A stretch of 43,163 bases of DNA from Deinococcales bacterium (GTDB lineage: Bacteria > Deinococcota > Deinococci > Deinococcales > JAAFIG01): positions 1-43,163 of the forward strand of contig JANXTZ010000043.1 of NCBI GenBank assembly GCA_025352125.1, read 5' to 3'. Both the position numbers and the translations under genes were made by a program. The stretch's first letter is position 1. Every line of letters starts with the position of its first letter. Below are positions 21,924-30,792 of the stretch, in pieces. The notes under the pieces are model-generated. The model saw nothing but the letters and a program-made list of their open reading frames with translations, made no database searches and had not been told where the DNA came from.

Positions 21924-23456
21924 TTAACGGTTTTGAGGAAAGCCCAAATCGACTTTTGAAGTGCTCGGGTCGGGCCATCTGGAGCTGACAACTTTACCCC
22001 TGGTGTAAAACAGGATGCCTTCGGGTCCGTACATGTGCGTGTCGCCGAACAGACTGGCTTTCCAGCCGCCGAAACTGTAATAGGAAACTGGCACTGGAAT
22101 TGGCACGTTGATGCCGACCATGCCGACTTTGACATCGAACTGAAATTGCCTTGCCGCACCGCCGTCCCGCGTAAAGATGGCGGTGCCGTTGCCGTACTGG
22201 TTGTCGTTGATGAGCTTCAAGCCCTCCTCGTAGGTGTCCACGCGAACCACCTGCAAGACGGGTCCGAAAATTTCGTCTTTGTACGAATCCATGTCTGCGG
22301 TGACGTGATCCATCAGGCTGACACCCAAGAAAAAACCCTTGTTTTTGGCAATGTCGGCGTCACGACCATCGACCACCAAGGTTGCACCCTGAACTTTGCC
22401 ACTCTCGAGATAGCCTGCAACTTTGTCGCGGTGCTCGCGGGTGATCAGGGGTCCCATCTCGGCGTCTTTGTCGGTCCCGGGTCCAACGTTGATTTTGGGC
22501 AGTCTCGAGCGCAGGGCTTCAATCATCGGGTCGGCAACGTTGCCCACCGCGACCACCACAGAAATTGCCATGCAGCGTTCGCCCGCCGAGCCGTAGGCGG
22601 CACTGACGGCGGCATCGGCTGCCATTTCCACATCCGCATCGGGCAAGAGCAGCATGTGGTTTTTCGCACCGCCCAGGGCTTGAACGCGCTTGCCGTTTTT
22701 TGTGCCAGTCTCGTAAATGTATTTGGCTATCGGGGTGCTGCCGACAAACGAGACGGCGGCAATGTCGGGATGCTCGAGGATCGTATCGACCGCCAGTTTA
22801 TCGCCGTGAATCACGGTCAGAACACCGTCTGGAAGTCCGGCACGCTGCAAGAGTTCGGCAATGAACAGACTGGCGCTCGGGTCCTTTTCGGACGGTTTTA
22901 GCACGAACGCATTGCCGCAAGCCACGGCATTGGCGATCATCCAGAGCGGAACCATTGCCGGAAAATTAAACGGCGTGATGCCGGCGACCACCCCCAAAGG
23001 CTGGCGGATGCTGTAAACATCGACGCCTCGAGAGACTTGTTCGGAAAAACCACCTTTCAAGAGGTGCGGCACGCCGCAGGCAAACTCTACGTTTTCCAGA
23101 CCTCGGGCAATCTCGCCAAGCGCGTCGCTGGGAACTTTGCCGTGCTCGAGGCTGATGATTTGCGCCAGTTCTTGGCGGTTGGCATCGAGCAATTCTCGGA
23201 ATTTGAACATGATTTCACTTCGGCGGGCAAGCGGCGTTGCCCGCCAGCCAACGGAGGCAATTTTGGCGCTGGCAATGGCATAATTGATCTCTTCAACGCT
23301 TGCCAGATCGACGTTTGCTTGAATTTCGCCCGTGGCTGGGTTCCAGACAGGGGCGCTTCGTCCAGAGGTTGAGGCGTGCGGTTTCCCAGCAATCCAATGG
23401 TGAATCCGTTTGCTGGTCTGGGTGTCAGGCGTGGTTGGTTCGGCGGCAAGGGTCAT
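21924..23456 (-). CDS. mmsA: Methylmalonate-semialdehyde dehydrogenase (CoA-acylating)
   Basis: 510 residues, normal length for the family. It converts methylmalonate or malonate semialdehyde plus CoA and NAD to propionyl- or acetyl-CoA in valine and inositol breakdown. Family-specific features: ITPFNFPAMVPLWMIANAVA (about residues 160-180), KPSEKDPSA, SFVGSTPIAKYIYETG, QALGGAKNHMLLLPDAD and the catalytic Cys295 in GSAGERCMAISV. The stretch SYYSFGGWKASLFGDTHMYG near the C-terminus is also diagnostic. A ribosome site AGGAGG lies five bases before ATG 23456. It is a single gene with no valine-pathway neighbours in the window. Confidence 0.96.
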   Translation of the reverse strand: MTLAAEPTTPDTQTSKRIHHWIAGKPHASTSGRSAPVWNPATGEIQANVDLASVEEINYAIASAKIASVGWRATPLARRSEIMFKFRELLDANRQELAQIISLEHGKVPSDALGEIARGLENVEFACGVPHLLKGGFSEQVSRGVDVYSIRQPLGVVAGITPFNFPAMVPLWMIANAVACGNAFVLKPSEKDPSASLFIAELLQRAGLPDGVLTVIHGDKLAVDTILEHPDIAAVSFVGSTPIAKYIYETGTKNGKRVQALGGAKNHMLLLPDADVEMAADAAVSAAYGSAGERCMAISVVVAVGNVADPMIEALRSRLPKINVGPGTDKDAEMGPLITREHRDKVAGYLESGKVQGATLVVDGRDADIAKNKGFFLGVSLMDHVTADMDSYKDEIFGPVLQVVRVDTYEEGLKLINDNQYGNGTAIFTRDGGAARQFQFDVKVGMVGINVPIPVPVSYYSFGGWKASLFGDTHMYGPEGILFYTRGKVVSSRWPDPSTSKVDLGFPQNR

Positions 23457-23593
23457 GGCTTCCTCCTGAATGAAAACTTGGTGCTGGTTTGGGTATTGCC
23501 CTCAAATTCTAATTCATTCGGTCACGAATTCCAAAATTCAAGCTCGAGTCAGCGGTCTAAACAAGTCAGGTGCGTCTTTTGGGAAACTGGTGT

Positions 23594-23599
23594 TAGACT
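23594..23599 (+). promoter_or_regulatory. -10 box upstream of chorismate mutase
   Basis: TAGACT, 9 nt before the first of three consecutive ATG codons (23609, 23612, 23615). No ribosome binding site is visible, consistent with a leaderless or nearly leaderless message. Confidence 0.45.
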
Positions 23600-23608
23600 C
23601 GCACCATC

Positions 23609-24010
23609 ATGATGATGCGAGGCATTCGCGGTGCAACCACAGTCCTTGAGAACACGCCAGAGGCAATTTTTGACGCCACCAAAGAATTGTTGATCCAAAT
23701 GCTTGCCCAAAATTCAGTCTGCCAGCATCCACACACGCCCCTGGCGGCAGAACTCGAGGGTTTGTGCAGCATCATTTTTACCGTCACCCCAGACCTGAAT
23801 GCCGCCTTTCCCGCCGAAGCCGCCCGCAACGGCTTGAACATGAAATTTGTGCCGTTATTGAACGCCCTCGAGATTCCGGTGCCTGGACGCCTACAACGCG
23901 CCATTCGGGTCATGATGCACATCAATACCGAGAAAAAGCAACAAGACATCAAGCACGTTTACCTCCGCGAGGCTGTGGTGCTGCGACCAGACCTTGAGAG
24001 TGCCCAGTGA
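23609..24010 (+). CDS. aroH: Chorismate mutase, AroH type
   Basis: 133 residues. It converts chorismate to prephenate for Phe and Tyr synthesis. The AroH fold is recognisable from [20 protein letters not shown] at the start, then [40 protein letters not shown] and the C-terminal [14 protein letters not shown]. The conserved residues Arg (RGIRGA), Glu in the C-terminal half of the first helix region, and Arg of PGRLQRAIR and YLREA are all present. Three in-frame ATGs stand at the start; the third fits the usual MVRGIRGAT beginning of the family. This type is common in Bacillus, cyanobacteria and Deinococcus-Thermus. Confidence 0.95.
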   Translation: MMMRGIRGATTVLENTPEAIFDATKELLIQMLAQNSVCQHPHTPLAAELEGLCSIIFTVTPDLNAAFPAEAARNGLNMKFVPLLNALEIPVPGRLQRAIRVMMHINTEKKQQDIKHVYLREAVVLRPDLESAQ

Positions 24011-24091
24011 ATCAGGGTTTTTAGATGAAGTGTGAAAATGAACAACCTTGCAGGTCGAGGGTGTCGTACTATCGAACGGAGTGAAGCAATC

Positions 24092-24514
24092 ATGATGAGC
24101 TTAATCTTTCCACGCATTCAGGGTGCTGACACCAGCATCCCTTTGCTGGAAGCCATCATTGTGAGCATCACCCGCGACAAGCGCACCAAAGACCAGGCGG
24201 TCAGCGATCAATTTCGCCGTCGAAAACCGCCAGCGGGTCTGAACGATCTGATCGGCACTGGACGAATCTGGGTGGTGCGCGGCGAAATCAGTGTTTTGAG
24301 GCGCGAGCTGTCGGCTTGGAACAAACCAGGCGAGATGCGGCTTTTGGGCAGCAACATGATCTTTCACGTGGTCAAACTCGAGGCAATTGCCGACCAGAAC
24401 GACGGCATTGCCCGTTGGTCATTTGTCTCCTTGAGCATTCCAACCCCCGCCCAGCTCGAGAAAATGCAAACCGAGATCGAAGCCGGTTTTGTGCTCGAGT
24501 TTGATGATTTATGA
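24092..24514 (+). CDS. Hypothetical protein between chorismate mutase and methyltransferase
   Basis: About 140 residues from ATG 24092 (GGAG ten bases upstream; the frame is open back to GTG 24032 with poor-looking extra residues). The sequence MMSLIFPRIQGADTSIPLLE, RRKPPAGLNDLIGTGRIWVV, SVLRRELSAWNKPGEMRLLG and a C-terminal acidic end suggest a small alpha/beta protein without membrane segments. I do not recognise the family. It overlaps the methyltransferase start by ATGA, so the two are translated together and may act on the same substrate. Confidence 0.65.
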   Translation: MMSLIFPRIQGADTSIPLLEAIIVSITRDKRTKDQAVSDQFRRRKPPAGLNDLIGTGRIWVVRGEISVLRRELSAWNKPGEMRLLGSNMIFHVVKLEAIADQNDGIARWSFVSLSIPTPAQLEKMQTEIEAGFVLEFDDL

Positions 24515-25389
24515 GCACCCGCGCCGATGTTCACGATGCCATCGGGCTGTCGGAATACGTGGCTGGAATGGCGAAGAGCAAACCCGATAAAGCCAAAATT
24601 CTTGGGTTTGTCACTGGAAAGCGTGTGCTCGAGCTGGGTTGTGGCTCTGGGGCGGTGCTCGAGTTGTTGCAAAACCATGACCCAAACCTTGAACTGGTCG
24701 GGATTGACCTGAGTGCCAAATTGCTTGGCACTGCCGCCAGACAACTTGGGGATTCGGTCCGGTTTTACCGTCAAGATATTTTTGAACTGTGCAAAAACCC
24801 AGAAAAACTGAACGAGCCAAAATTCTCGAGCGTCATTTTGTGCAGCGCCCTTCATGAATTTGCCAGTTTCGCGCTCGAGCATCCCGAGCGTTTTTCTCAG
24901 GCGGGCGTTTCGCCGATGTTGGTGGCGGCAAAACAAATTTTTGGCTTGGCAAAAAGCCTGCTCGAACCTGGCGGCAGCTTGATTGTTCGTGACGGGGTCA
25001 AGCTCGAGTCGCAAGTGATTCAGGTTCGGTTTAAAAATCCCGAACTTCAGGAAACCTTCTGGCGTTTCAGCGACGAGTTCAGACCGTTCAAACTCGAGTT
25101 CATGTCGCAAGGAAATTTGTACACCATGCAGGCAAGTCATTTTTACGAATTTGCCACCAAATACTTTTATTCCACCAACTGGGACATCGAGGTCGGCGAG
25201 ATTTTTGGATGGGCAAGCGCCAGTGAGCTTGAGAACTTGCTGCTCGAGACTGGGTTTGTGCCCCAAACGAGTCAGGTCTACACCATCGATTTTTTGAGTG
25301 ACAAGTGGCGTGACGCCTTTGAAATCACAGACCAGAATGGCAAGATCGTCAAGCTACCAAGCAGCCAAATCATCAGTGCTCGAGCTTAA
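24511..25389 (+). CDS. Class I SAM-dependent methyltransferase
   Basis: 292 residues. The Rossmann SAM site is visible: motif I VLELGCGSGAVLELL (about residues 39-53), the acidic end of strand 2 in ELVGIDLSAK, motif II-like VRFYRQDIFEL, and SVILCSALHEF as motif post-II. The C-terminal half carries the substrate lid (FWRFSDEFRPFKLEFMSQGN; FYEFATKYFYSTNWDIEVGE). The 'ALHEF' segment and this C-terminal region recall uncharacterised transferase-like methyltransferases; the substrate is unknown. It is coupled to the preceding hypothetical gene and lies 64 bp upstream of the Lpt-like genes. Confidence 0.88.
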   Translation: MSTRADVHDAIGLSEYVAGMAKSKPDKAKILGFVTGKRVLELGCGSGAVLELLQNHDPNLELVGIDLSAKLLGTAARQLGDSVRFYRQDIFELCKNPEKLNEPKFSSVILCSALHEFASFALEHPERFSQAGVSPMLVAAKQIFGLAKSLLEPGGSLIVRDGVKLESQVIQVRFKNPELQETFWRFSDEFRPFKLEFMSQGNLYTMQASHFYEFATKYFYSTNWDIEVGEIFGWASASELENLLLETGFVPQTSQVYTIDFLSDKWRDAFEITDQNGKIVKLPSSQIISARA

Positions 25390-25440
25390 AATCCTGCGCT
25401 CGAATTTATCAAATCCTCACGGTACACACCGAACGGCGTT

Positions 25441-25446
25441 TAAGAT
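25441..25446 (+). promoter_or_regulatory. -10 box of a leaderless promoter (Lpt-like operon)
   Basis: TAAGAT, exactly 6 nt before GTG 25453, with no ribosome binding site. A similar TAAAGT (26083-26088) lies 5 nt before the next gene's GTG. Confidence 0.55.
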
Positions 25447-25452
25447 AACGTC

Positions 25453-26085
25453 GTGAAAAAAGGATTGTTATCCATCTCGGGTTTGTTGCTTGGCTTTGCC
25501 CTTGCCCAGGGCGGTCTGGTGATTCAAGCCAACGGCGACCAGGAAACCGATGCGAACGGCGTGACGACCATGAATCAGGGCGGCACGGTGATCGATAACG
25601 TCAACGGCATCACAATCAAGGGTTCGTACATCAAGGTCAAGGACGGCGCTTTTTTGAATGCCACCAACGCGACCATCATCACGGCACAGTCCCAAAGCAT
25701 TGCGGCTTCAAAAATCGATTGGAACTTTGCTTCAGACCGCATGGCGTTGTCTGGACCGTTAAACGTTTCGACCAGCGAGGTCAAATCACTCTCGAGCGCC
25801 AATGCGGTTGCCTATCCAAAAGCGGGCATTATCGTGTCTCCTGGCAGCGTGTCCGCCAGCAGTCCCATCATCAAAGCCAACAGCGCCGTGATCGACGGCA
25901 AAAACCACGAGGCGTTCTTGTCGGGCAAGTACCTTTTTCAAGAAAAAGGAAAAACCAAACTCGAGGGATCGATGTTGTGGATCAAGTTTGACGGCAGCGG
26001 CAAGGCGACCAACACCAAAACCGGAAACTCCATTCCCGAGGCGGTCAAAGCCAGATACCTTGGCTTGCTCGAGAAAAACAGGTAA
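25453..26085 (+). CDS. LptA/OstA-like periplasmic protein
   Basis: 210 residues. A signal peptide (MKKGLLSISGLLLGFALAQG) is followed by the repeated short strands of an OstA/LptA beta-jellyroll: VIQANGDQETDANGVTTMNQ, GTVIDNVNGITIKGSYIKVK, a middle region, then ANSAVIDGKNHEAFLSGKYL and KTKLEGSMLWIKFDG. LptA forms the periplasmic bridge that carries lipopolysaccharide or related lipids to the outer membrane. It is the first of three Lpt-type genes. Sequence similarity is at the level of fold pattern, so the transported lipid is uncertain. Confidence 0.7.
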   Translation: MKKGLLSISGLLLGFALAQGGLVIQANGDQETDANGVTTMNQGGTVIDNVNGITIKGSYIKVKDGAFLNATNATIITAQSQSIAASKIDWNFASDRMALSGPLNVSTSEVKSLSSANAVAYPKAGIIVSPGSVSASSPIIKANSAVIDGKNHEAFLSGKYLFQEKGKTKLEGSMLWIKFDGSGKATNTKTGNSIPEAVKARYLGLLEKNR

Positions 26086-26093
26086 AGTGGCGC

Positions 26094-28049
26094 GTGCTTC
26101 GTCCCAGACTTCTAACTGTATTTATAATGTCTTGTCTCATTGTCGCCAGCTTGGCGCGGGCACAGGACTACGCCCTGTGCCCAGAAATTCCTGACGGCGA
26201 CCAACTGACCGTCGAGGGCGTCGGGGTCGTCCGCGCTGCAAGCCTGGATTCTGAAAATGGCTTCACCAAATTCATCAACGGCTGCTTTGAACGGGACGGC
26301 TGGGCGCTCGAAGCTCCCGTTTTGACGCTCGAGGAGGCAACGAATACCTTGAGTGCCCAAAATGCCAAGATTCGTGCCCGTGGCGCGAGCGGCACAGTAC
26401 AAAAAGTGGTTGCCAGAGAAGAAAACATCATGCTCGAGACTTTGGTTTTGACCATTGACGGCTCATACAAAAAATCTGGCTTGCCGAGTGGAACCTACAA
26501 CATCAGCGCCGAACGCGGCGTGCTCAAGGGACAAGATTTGACCTTGAGTAAGGCAGTGATTGACAAAATCGGCACAGGCGGGCAGGTCACGCAGCGTTAC
26601 GCCACGACCACCGCCGTTCTGAAAAACGACACCCTGATTGTGACGGGTCTGCGCAACGCCAGCTCGACCATTGTGGTGAACGCGACCGATGCCACCATCC
26701 AAAATGGTTCAGCCAGCGCCCAAACGGTTACAGGTTCGCTCGGACGCGTCTCGAGCAACTCGGACCTGACTTTCACCGCCAGACAAGCCATTTCCAATGA
26801 TGCTGGCGTGTTCACCTTGCTGGACACCGAGATCAAAATTTTTGGCATTCCCATTCGTTTGCAATCCTACGTCTATGATCCAAACTTTCCGCTCGAGATT
26901 CCGATTGTCATCGGTTTTGGTGCGGGTTTGAACCTTGGCGTCAGCAATTTGAGAATTTTGACGGCTGAGGAGGGCAGGTTGACCGCGATTGGCAACAATT
27001 TATTCTCGAGCACCGTCGCCACCAACCTCACGCTGTTCTTGCGCGGAACCAAAGAGGGCTGGGGGTACTTTGTCGGTCAGGACGATATTGCGGCAGCCTA
27101 CAACAGTTTTCGCTTTTTTCTCGAGCGCGACCCAAACACAGGTTTCACAATCACCTTTAATTTTGACACCGGTCGCAGAATTGCAACTCCAATACCCAGC
27201 CGGTCAAGCGGCGATGAACGCATCGGATATGCGCTTGGAGGCAGTTCAAACACCGACTTTGGAATTTTTAATTACCGCGCCAAACTCGAGTACGGGCACG
27301 TCTGGCAAGAGGCGTTGACGCCAGCCATCACGGACATCACCAACGCTCAGAACCAGGTTTTTTTGCGGGCTGCCCCCACGCTCAGTTGGGGCAAGACCAT
27401 ATCAGATTTTGGTTTCGCTGCCGCCGCCGGAATAGATTTTCGCGCCTATCCGTTTCAAACCCACAATTTCATCTTTGTTGTGAATGCAAATGCGAGCTTC
27501 AATGCCAGTTACGCGGTCAGGATTGCGGCACAAAACTGGGGTTCCATCTCGAGCGGGATTTCATGGTTGGAAGCGTTTGGCACCAACGTCTTTGCCCGTT
27601 ACGCGATTTCGCCAGCCACCACATTGACCATCGGATTGAACTTCACGCCACCTGTCGGTTCTGCGCCAACCTTGGGCTTTCAAGGTGTTAACTTTCGCAA
27701 CCCCAATCTTGGATTGTCATTTGCGATTGACCTGCGCAAGTTTGCTGACGGCAATACACAACCGTTTACCAGCCAAGCCATCCGCGCCAGTTTTGACCTC
27801 GATTTTTACGACGGCATTGTTCTCAAAGACAATTTTGACAACCCATTTCAAACGCCAAGTTTTAGCCTAACGCCGCTAGCGACGTATGACTTCGTCACCC
27901 AAAAAGGCGAATTTGGCTCGAGTATTACCATTTACACCTCGAGTTTTGGCTTTGTTTTCGGCGCGTATATCACACTGCAAAATCCTACAAGTCCAACCAC
28001 GTTCTCCAGCACAGGATTCCGTTTTAGTTTCGGTCTGAGACTGCGTTGA
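26094..28049 (+). CDS. LptD/OstA-like outer-membrane protein
   Basis: 651 residues. An N-terminal signal segment (TVFIMSCLIVASLARAQ) precedes an OstA-like jellyroll (about 30-230: LEEATNTLSAQNAKIRARGA, SGTYNISAERGVLKGQDLTL). The C-terminal half is rich in alternating amphipathic strands with aromatic ends (LTLFLRGTKEGWGYFVGQDD, SFRFFLERDPNTGFTITFNF, FIFVVNANASFNASYAVRIA). This is the domain order of LptD, which inserts lipopolysaccharide in the outer leaflet. The chain ends FRFSFGLRLR rather than with the usual terminal Phe. The start GTG 26094 has TAAAGT five bases upstream. It is the second gene in the Lpt-like set. Confidence 0.75.
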   Translation: MLRPRLLTVFIMSCLIVASLARAQDYALCPEIPDGDQLTVEGVGVVRAASLDSENGFTKFINGCFERDGWALEAPVLTLEEATNTLSAQNAKIRARGASGTVQKVVAREENIMLETLVLTIDGSYKKSGLPSGTYNISAERGVLKGQDLTLSKAVIDKIGTGGQVTQRYATTTAVLKNDTLIVTGLRNASSTIVVNATDATIQNGSASAQTVTGSLGRVSSNSDLTFTARQAISNDAGVFTLLDTEIKIFGIPIRLQSYVYDPNFPLEIPIVIGFGAGLNLGVSNLRILTAEEGRLTAIGNNLFSSTVATNLTLFLRGTKEGWGYFVGQDDIAAAYNSFRFFLERDPNTGFTITFNFDTGRRIATPIPSRSSGDERIGYALGGSSNTDFGIFNYRAKLEYGHVWQEALTPAITDITNAQNQVFLRAAPTLSWGKTISDFGFAAAAGIDFRAYPFQTHNFIFVVNANASFNASYAVRIAAQNWGSISSGISWLEAFGTNVFARYAISPATTLTIGLNFTPPVGSAPTLGFQGVNFRNPNLGLSFAIDLRKFADGNTQPFTSQAIRASFDLDFYDGIVLKDNFDNPFQTPSFSLTPLATYDFVTQKGEFGSSITIYTSSFGFVFGAYITLQNPTSPTTFSSTGFRFSFGLRLR

Positions 28050-28085
28050 GATACACAAGATGATTTTAATGCAGAGGTTTTTGGC

Positions 28086-29216
28086 GTGAAACGACTCGAA
28101 TGGTACGTTTTTCGTGAAGTCGTTCCGAATTTTCTGATCGGCACCAGTTTGTACGTGGCACTGTTTTTGTTCCAAAGCCTGATTGCCAGGGCGCAGTATC
28201 TTGGCGCGTTGCCTCCAGATGCCACAGGCAAATGGTTGATCTATCAGATTCCAGAATTCGCCTTGCGGGCTTTTCCACTGGCAATCGTTTTTAGCGTGCT
28301 GCTGGTGTTCGGGCGTCTTGCCAAAGACAACGAACTGCTGGCAAGCTTCGCGGGCGGAATCAGTTTAATTCGTTTGACCCGAAGTTTGTTGGTGCTCGGG
28401 ACAGCTCTGGCTCTGTTTGGACTGTTCTTGGCAGAATTTGTCACGCCAAGGGCAAACGAAAAAGTGGCGGTCACATGGTGGGATTCTCTCGATGGCGGAG
28501 GGCAGGCGTTGGCATACTTGGCTGGCAAACACATTGAGGCTGGCAATTACCAGTTGTTCTTCAGGGGTTTTGCCAAGGGCGAATTGCTGGGGGTACGGCT
28601 CGAGTTTTGGGACGAAGTTCAACCGAAAATTCAAAACGTTTACTTTGCCGATTCTGCGGTGCTGGCAGGCAACAAAATCAGGTTGAAAGGTTTTGAGGGA
28701 TATCAGATCGATTTCGCTCAACTTTCAAGCTTGCCCGCAAATCCCAGCAAAGAACAACTTTTTGCCCTGTTTCCAAGAAACCAAAAACGGTCTATAAATC
28801 CAAATGCGACCACCACGTTTTCGCTTGCCAAAACCAGAGACACGATCATTGCACAGAACAACACAGGCGGTTTTGAAGACTCGAGAAGCATCAGCACCGT
28901 TTACAACGAATGGCGCAAATCCGAAGGTCAAGCGGCTCGAGATACCGCATCACTTTTGGGTTACAAGACGGCGGTTCCGTTTGCCAACCTGGCAATTTTG
29001 CTCTTGACCATTCCAATAGCGGCAGGCGGATTGCGGTCAAACGGGGTCGCCTTTGGCATTGCCGTGCTGATTGCCGTTGGTTATTATCTGGCACTTTTCT
29101 TGGGGCAGACGCTGGGCAGATACGGTTTTTTACCGGCTTTTCTCGGACCGTGGATTGCCAACATAGCCCTAATTGGAATTGGTTTCTACATGCTGCGACG
29201 CGCTCAATACCGTTGA
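28086..29216 (+). CDS. LptF/LptG family permease (YjgP/YjgQ)
   Basis: 376 residues from GTG 28086 with AGAGG eight bases upstream. It has the six-helix YjgP/YjgQ architecture: three N-terminal membrane segments (FLIGTSLYVALFLFQSLIAR; FPLAIVFSVLLVFGRLAKDN; LLVLGTALALFGLFLAEFVT), a large periplasmic beta region (about 125-270), then three C-terminal segments. FGRLAKDNELLA is the family's conserved cytoplasmic coupling element (usually 'GR...SEL'). LptF and LptG with the ATPase LptB extract lipid from the inner membrane. No second permease or LptB is nearby. Confidence 0.9.
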   Translation: MKRLEWYVFREVVPNFLIGTSLYVALFLFQSLIARAQYLGALPPDATGKWLIYQIPEFALRAFPLAIVFSVLLVFGRLAKDNELLASFAGGISLIRLTRSLLVLGTALALFGLFLAEFVTPRANEKVAVTWWDSLDGGGQALAYLAGKHIEAGNYQLFFRGFAKGELLGVRLEFWDEVQPKIQNVYFADSAVLAGNKIRLKGFEGYQIDFAQLSSLPANPSKEQLFALFPRNQKRSINPNATTTFSLAKTRDTIIAQNNTGGFEDSRSISTVYNEWRKSEGQAARDTASLLGYKTAVPFANLAILLLTIPIAAGGLRSNGVAFGIAVLIAVGYYLALFLGQTLGRYGFLPAFLGPWIANIALIGIGFYMLRRAQYR

Positions 29217-29322
29217 TAGGGCTGCCAAATCTGGATTTAAAATCCGGTTTAATCAACTTAACAATGCTCGAGGTTCAAGAAATCGAGCGTCATTTCTTGG
29301 TGTTGCAAGGGATTGCACCAGT

Positions 29323-30714
29323 TTAGGTAGTCGGTTCGCTCGCAAAGAGGTTATTGAGCGCTTCACTGAGCGTTGGATGCGAAAACATGGTTTCGCGCAA
29401 GGTGCTGGCAGTTAGATGCCCAATCATAGCCATTTGAAAAACGCTGATGATCTCGCCGCCCTCAATGCCAACAACTGCCGCCCCAAGGATCAAATCGGTC
29501 TTGGCATCAACCACAGCTTTGATCAGACCCCTTGTTTCGTCGGTTTCAATCGCTCGAGCCACGCTGGACATGGGTAGGGTGTACACCCGAAGCTCGAGTC
29601 CCAAGGCTTTGGCTTCACGTTCACTCAGACCAACACGACCCAATTGAGGATCGGTGAAAACGGTGTAAAGTGCCAGACGATCTTTGGTGCTGCGGCTTGA
29701 GCCGTGAAGGAGGCGGTCGCGCACGATGCGAAAATCGTCGTAGGAAACATGGGTAAACGCAGGACCACCTTTGATGTCACCCAGCGCGTAAACGCCTGGC
29801 ACATTTGATTGAAGCTGCGAATTGACGGCAATAAACCCTCGAGCGTCGGTCTGAATGCCAGCCGCCGTAAGATCAAGCGAATCAGAATTTGGCGTGCGAC
29901 CACTGGCGACCAGCAAGTGAGAGCCAGTTAACTTTTCACTTTCGTTATCGGTTTGCAACTCGAGTGTGATTTGATCTTCAACGCGAACCACAGTCTTGAC
30001 CTCACAGCCCAAGCGAATCGAGACGCCACTGTCGGTCATGACATCAAACATCGATTTGGCAATGTCCTCGTCTTCACGCTCGAGAAACCGCTCACTGCGT
30101 TCCAGAATGGTGACTCGGCTGCCGAAACGGGCGTACATCTGTCCGAACTCAAGCGCAATGTAACCGCCGCCCAAAATCAAAAGGTGTTCTGGCACTGATT
30201 CAAGTTCCATGATCGAAGTTGAATTGAGCGGCAGGCTGGCTTTGAGTCCAGGAATATCGGGTTGTGCGGGTCGTGCTCCCGCGTTAATAAAAATGTGCTC
30301 CGCCTCCAAGTGTTGCAAATCGGTATCAGTTCGGACCTCAAGTGTCTTGGGCGCTATAAACTGTGCCTGTCCGAAGATCAGACTTAAATTAGGGGTTTGC
30401 TCGAGGCGCTGCTGGCTGCCAAGGCGAAAAGATTCAACCACCCTGGTTTTGCGGGCGCGAATCTTCTCGAGGTCAACCGTTATGTTGCCTGTTTTGACCC
30501 CGTAATCGGCGGCTCGAGCGCCAAGATGTGCCACCCGCGCGCTGGCGATCATGGTTTTGGTGGGGGTGCAACCCTCGTTGACGCAGGTGCCACCAACATG
30601 TTTTTCTTCGATCAGAGCAACTGACCAGCCCGCTTTTGCCAAAGCCTCGGACAACGGCACTCCAGCCTGTCCTGCACCGATAATGATGGCGTCAAATTTG
30701 GAAAGTTTTGTCAT
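29323..30714 (-). CDS. FAD-dependent disulfide reductase (mercuric reductase/LPD family)
   Basis: 463 residues. The FAD-binding GAGQAGVPLSEALAKAGWSV is followed by the redox disulfide GGTCVNEGCTPTKTMIAS (Cys43 and Cys48 approximately). An NAD(P)-binding loop, LGGGYIALEFGQMYARFGSR, lies near residue 170, and YALGDIKGGPAFTHVSYDDF is the second FAD motif. The C-terminal dimer domain with HPTLSEALNNL supplies the catalytic His. The mercuric-reductase C-terminal Cys pair is absent, so the natural substrate is unknown. The first Thr in GCTPTKT replaces the Val of dihydrolipoamide dehydrogenases. GGAG lies nine bases before ATG 30714. Confidence 0.9.
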   Translation of the reverse strand: MTKLSKFDAIIIGAGQAGVPLSEALAKAGWSVALIEEKHVGGTCVNEGCTPTKTMIASARVAHLGARAADYGVKTGNITVDLEKIRARKTRVVESFRLGSQQRLEQTPNLSLIFGQAQFIAPKTLEVRTDTDLQHLEAEHIFINAGARPAQPDIPGLKASLPLNSTSIMELESVPEHLLILGGGYIALEFGQMYARFGSRVTILERSERFLEREDEDIAKSMFDVMTDSGVSIRLGCEVKTVVRVEDQITLELQTDNESEKLTGSHLLVASGRTPNSDSLDLTAAGIQTDARGFIAVNSQLQSNVPGVYALGDIKGGPAFTHVSYDDFRIVRDRLLHGSSRSTKDRLALYTVFTDPQLGRVGLSEREAKALGLELRVYTLPMSSVARAIETDETRGLIKAVVDAKTDLILGAAVVGIEGGEIISVFQMAMIGHLTASTLRETMFSHPTLSEALNNLFASEPTT

Positions 30715-30751
30715 GTTTTATGACTCCAGTAAAAGGAAAAACGATTTAAGC

Positions 30752-30784
30752 TCAATCTCGAGCGTCAGCCACGCTCAAGATTGA
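30752..30784 (-). terminator. Terminator-like hairpin
   Basis: TCAATCTCGAGCGT and ACGCTCAAGATTGA (14 bp, one wobble) around CAGCC, in the gap between the GH13 gene stop and the disulfide-reductase start. The T run is weak, so it may slow rather than stop transcription. Confidence 0.5.
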
Positions 30785-30792
30785 CCCCAGAG

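Noticed and set aside
22035..22901. 288-residue plus-strand frame
   Set aside because: Antisense to the well-conserved mmsA gene; its composition is that of a shadow.
24364..25266. 300-residue minus-strand frame
   Set aside because: Antisense to the methyltransferase with clear SAM motifs.
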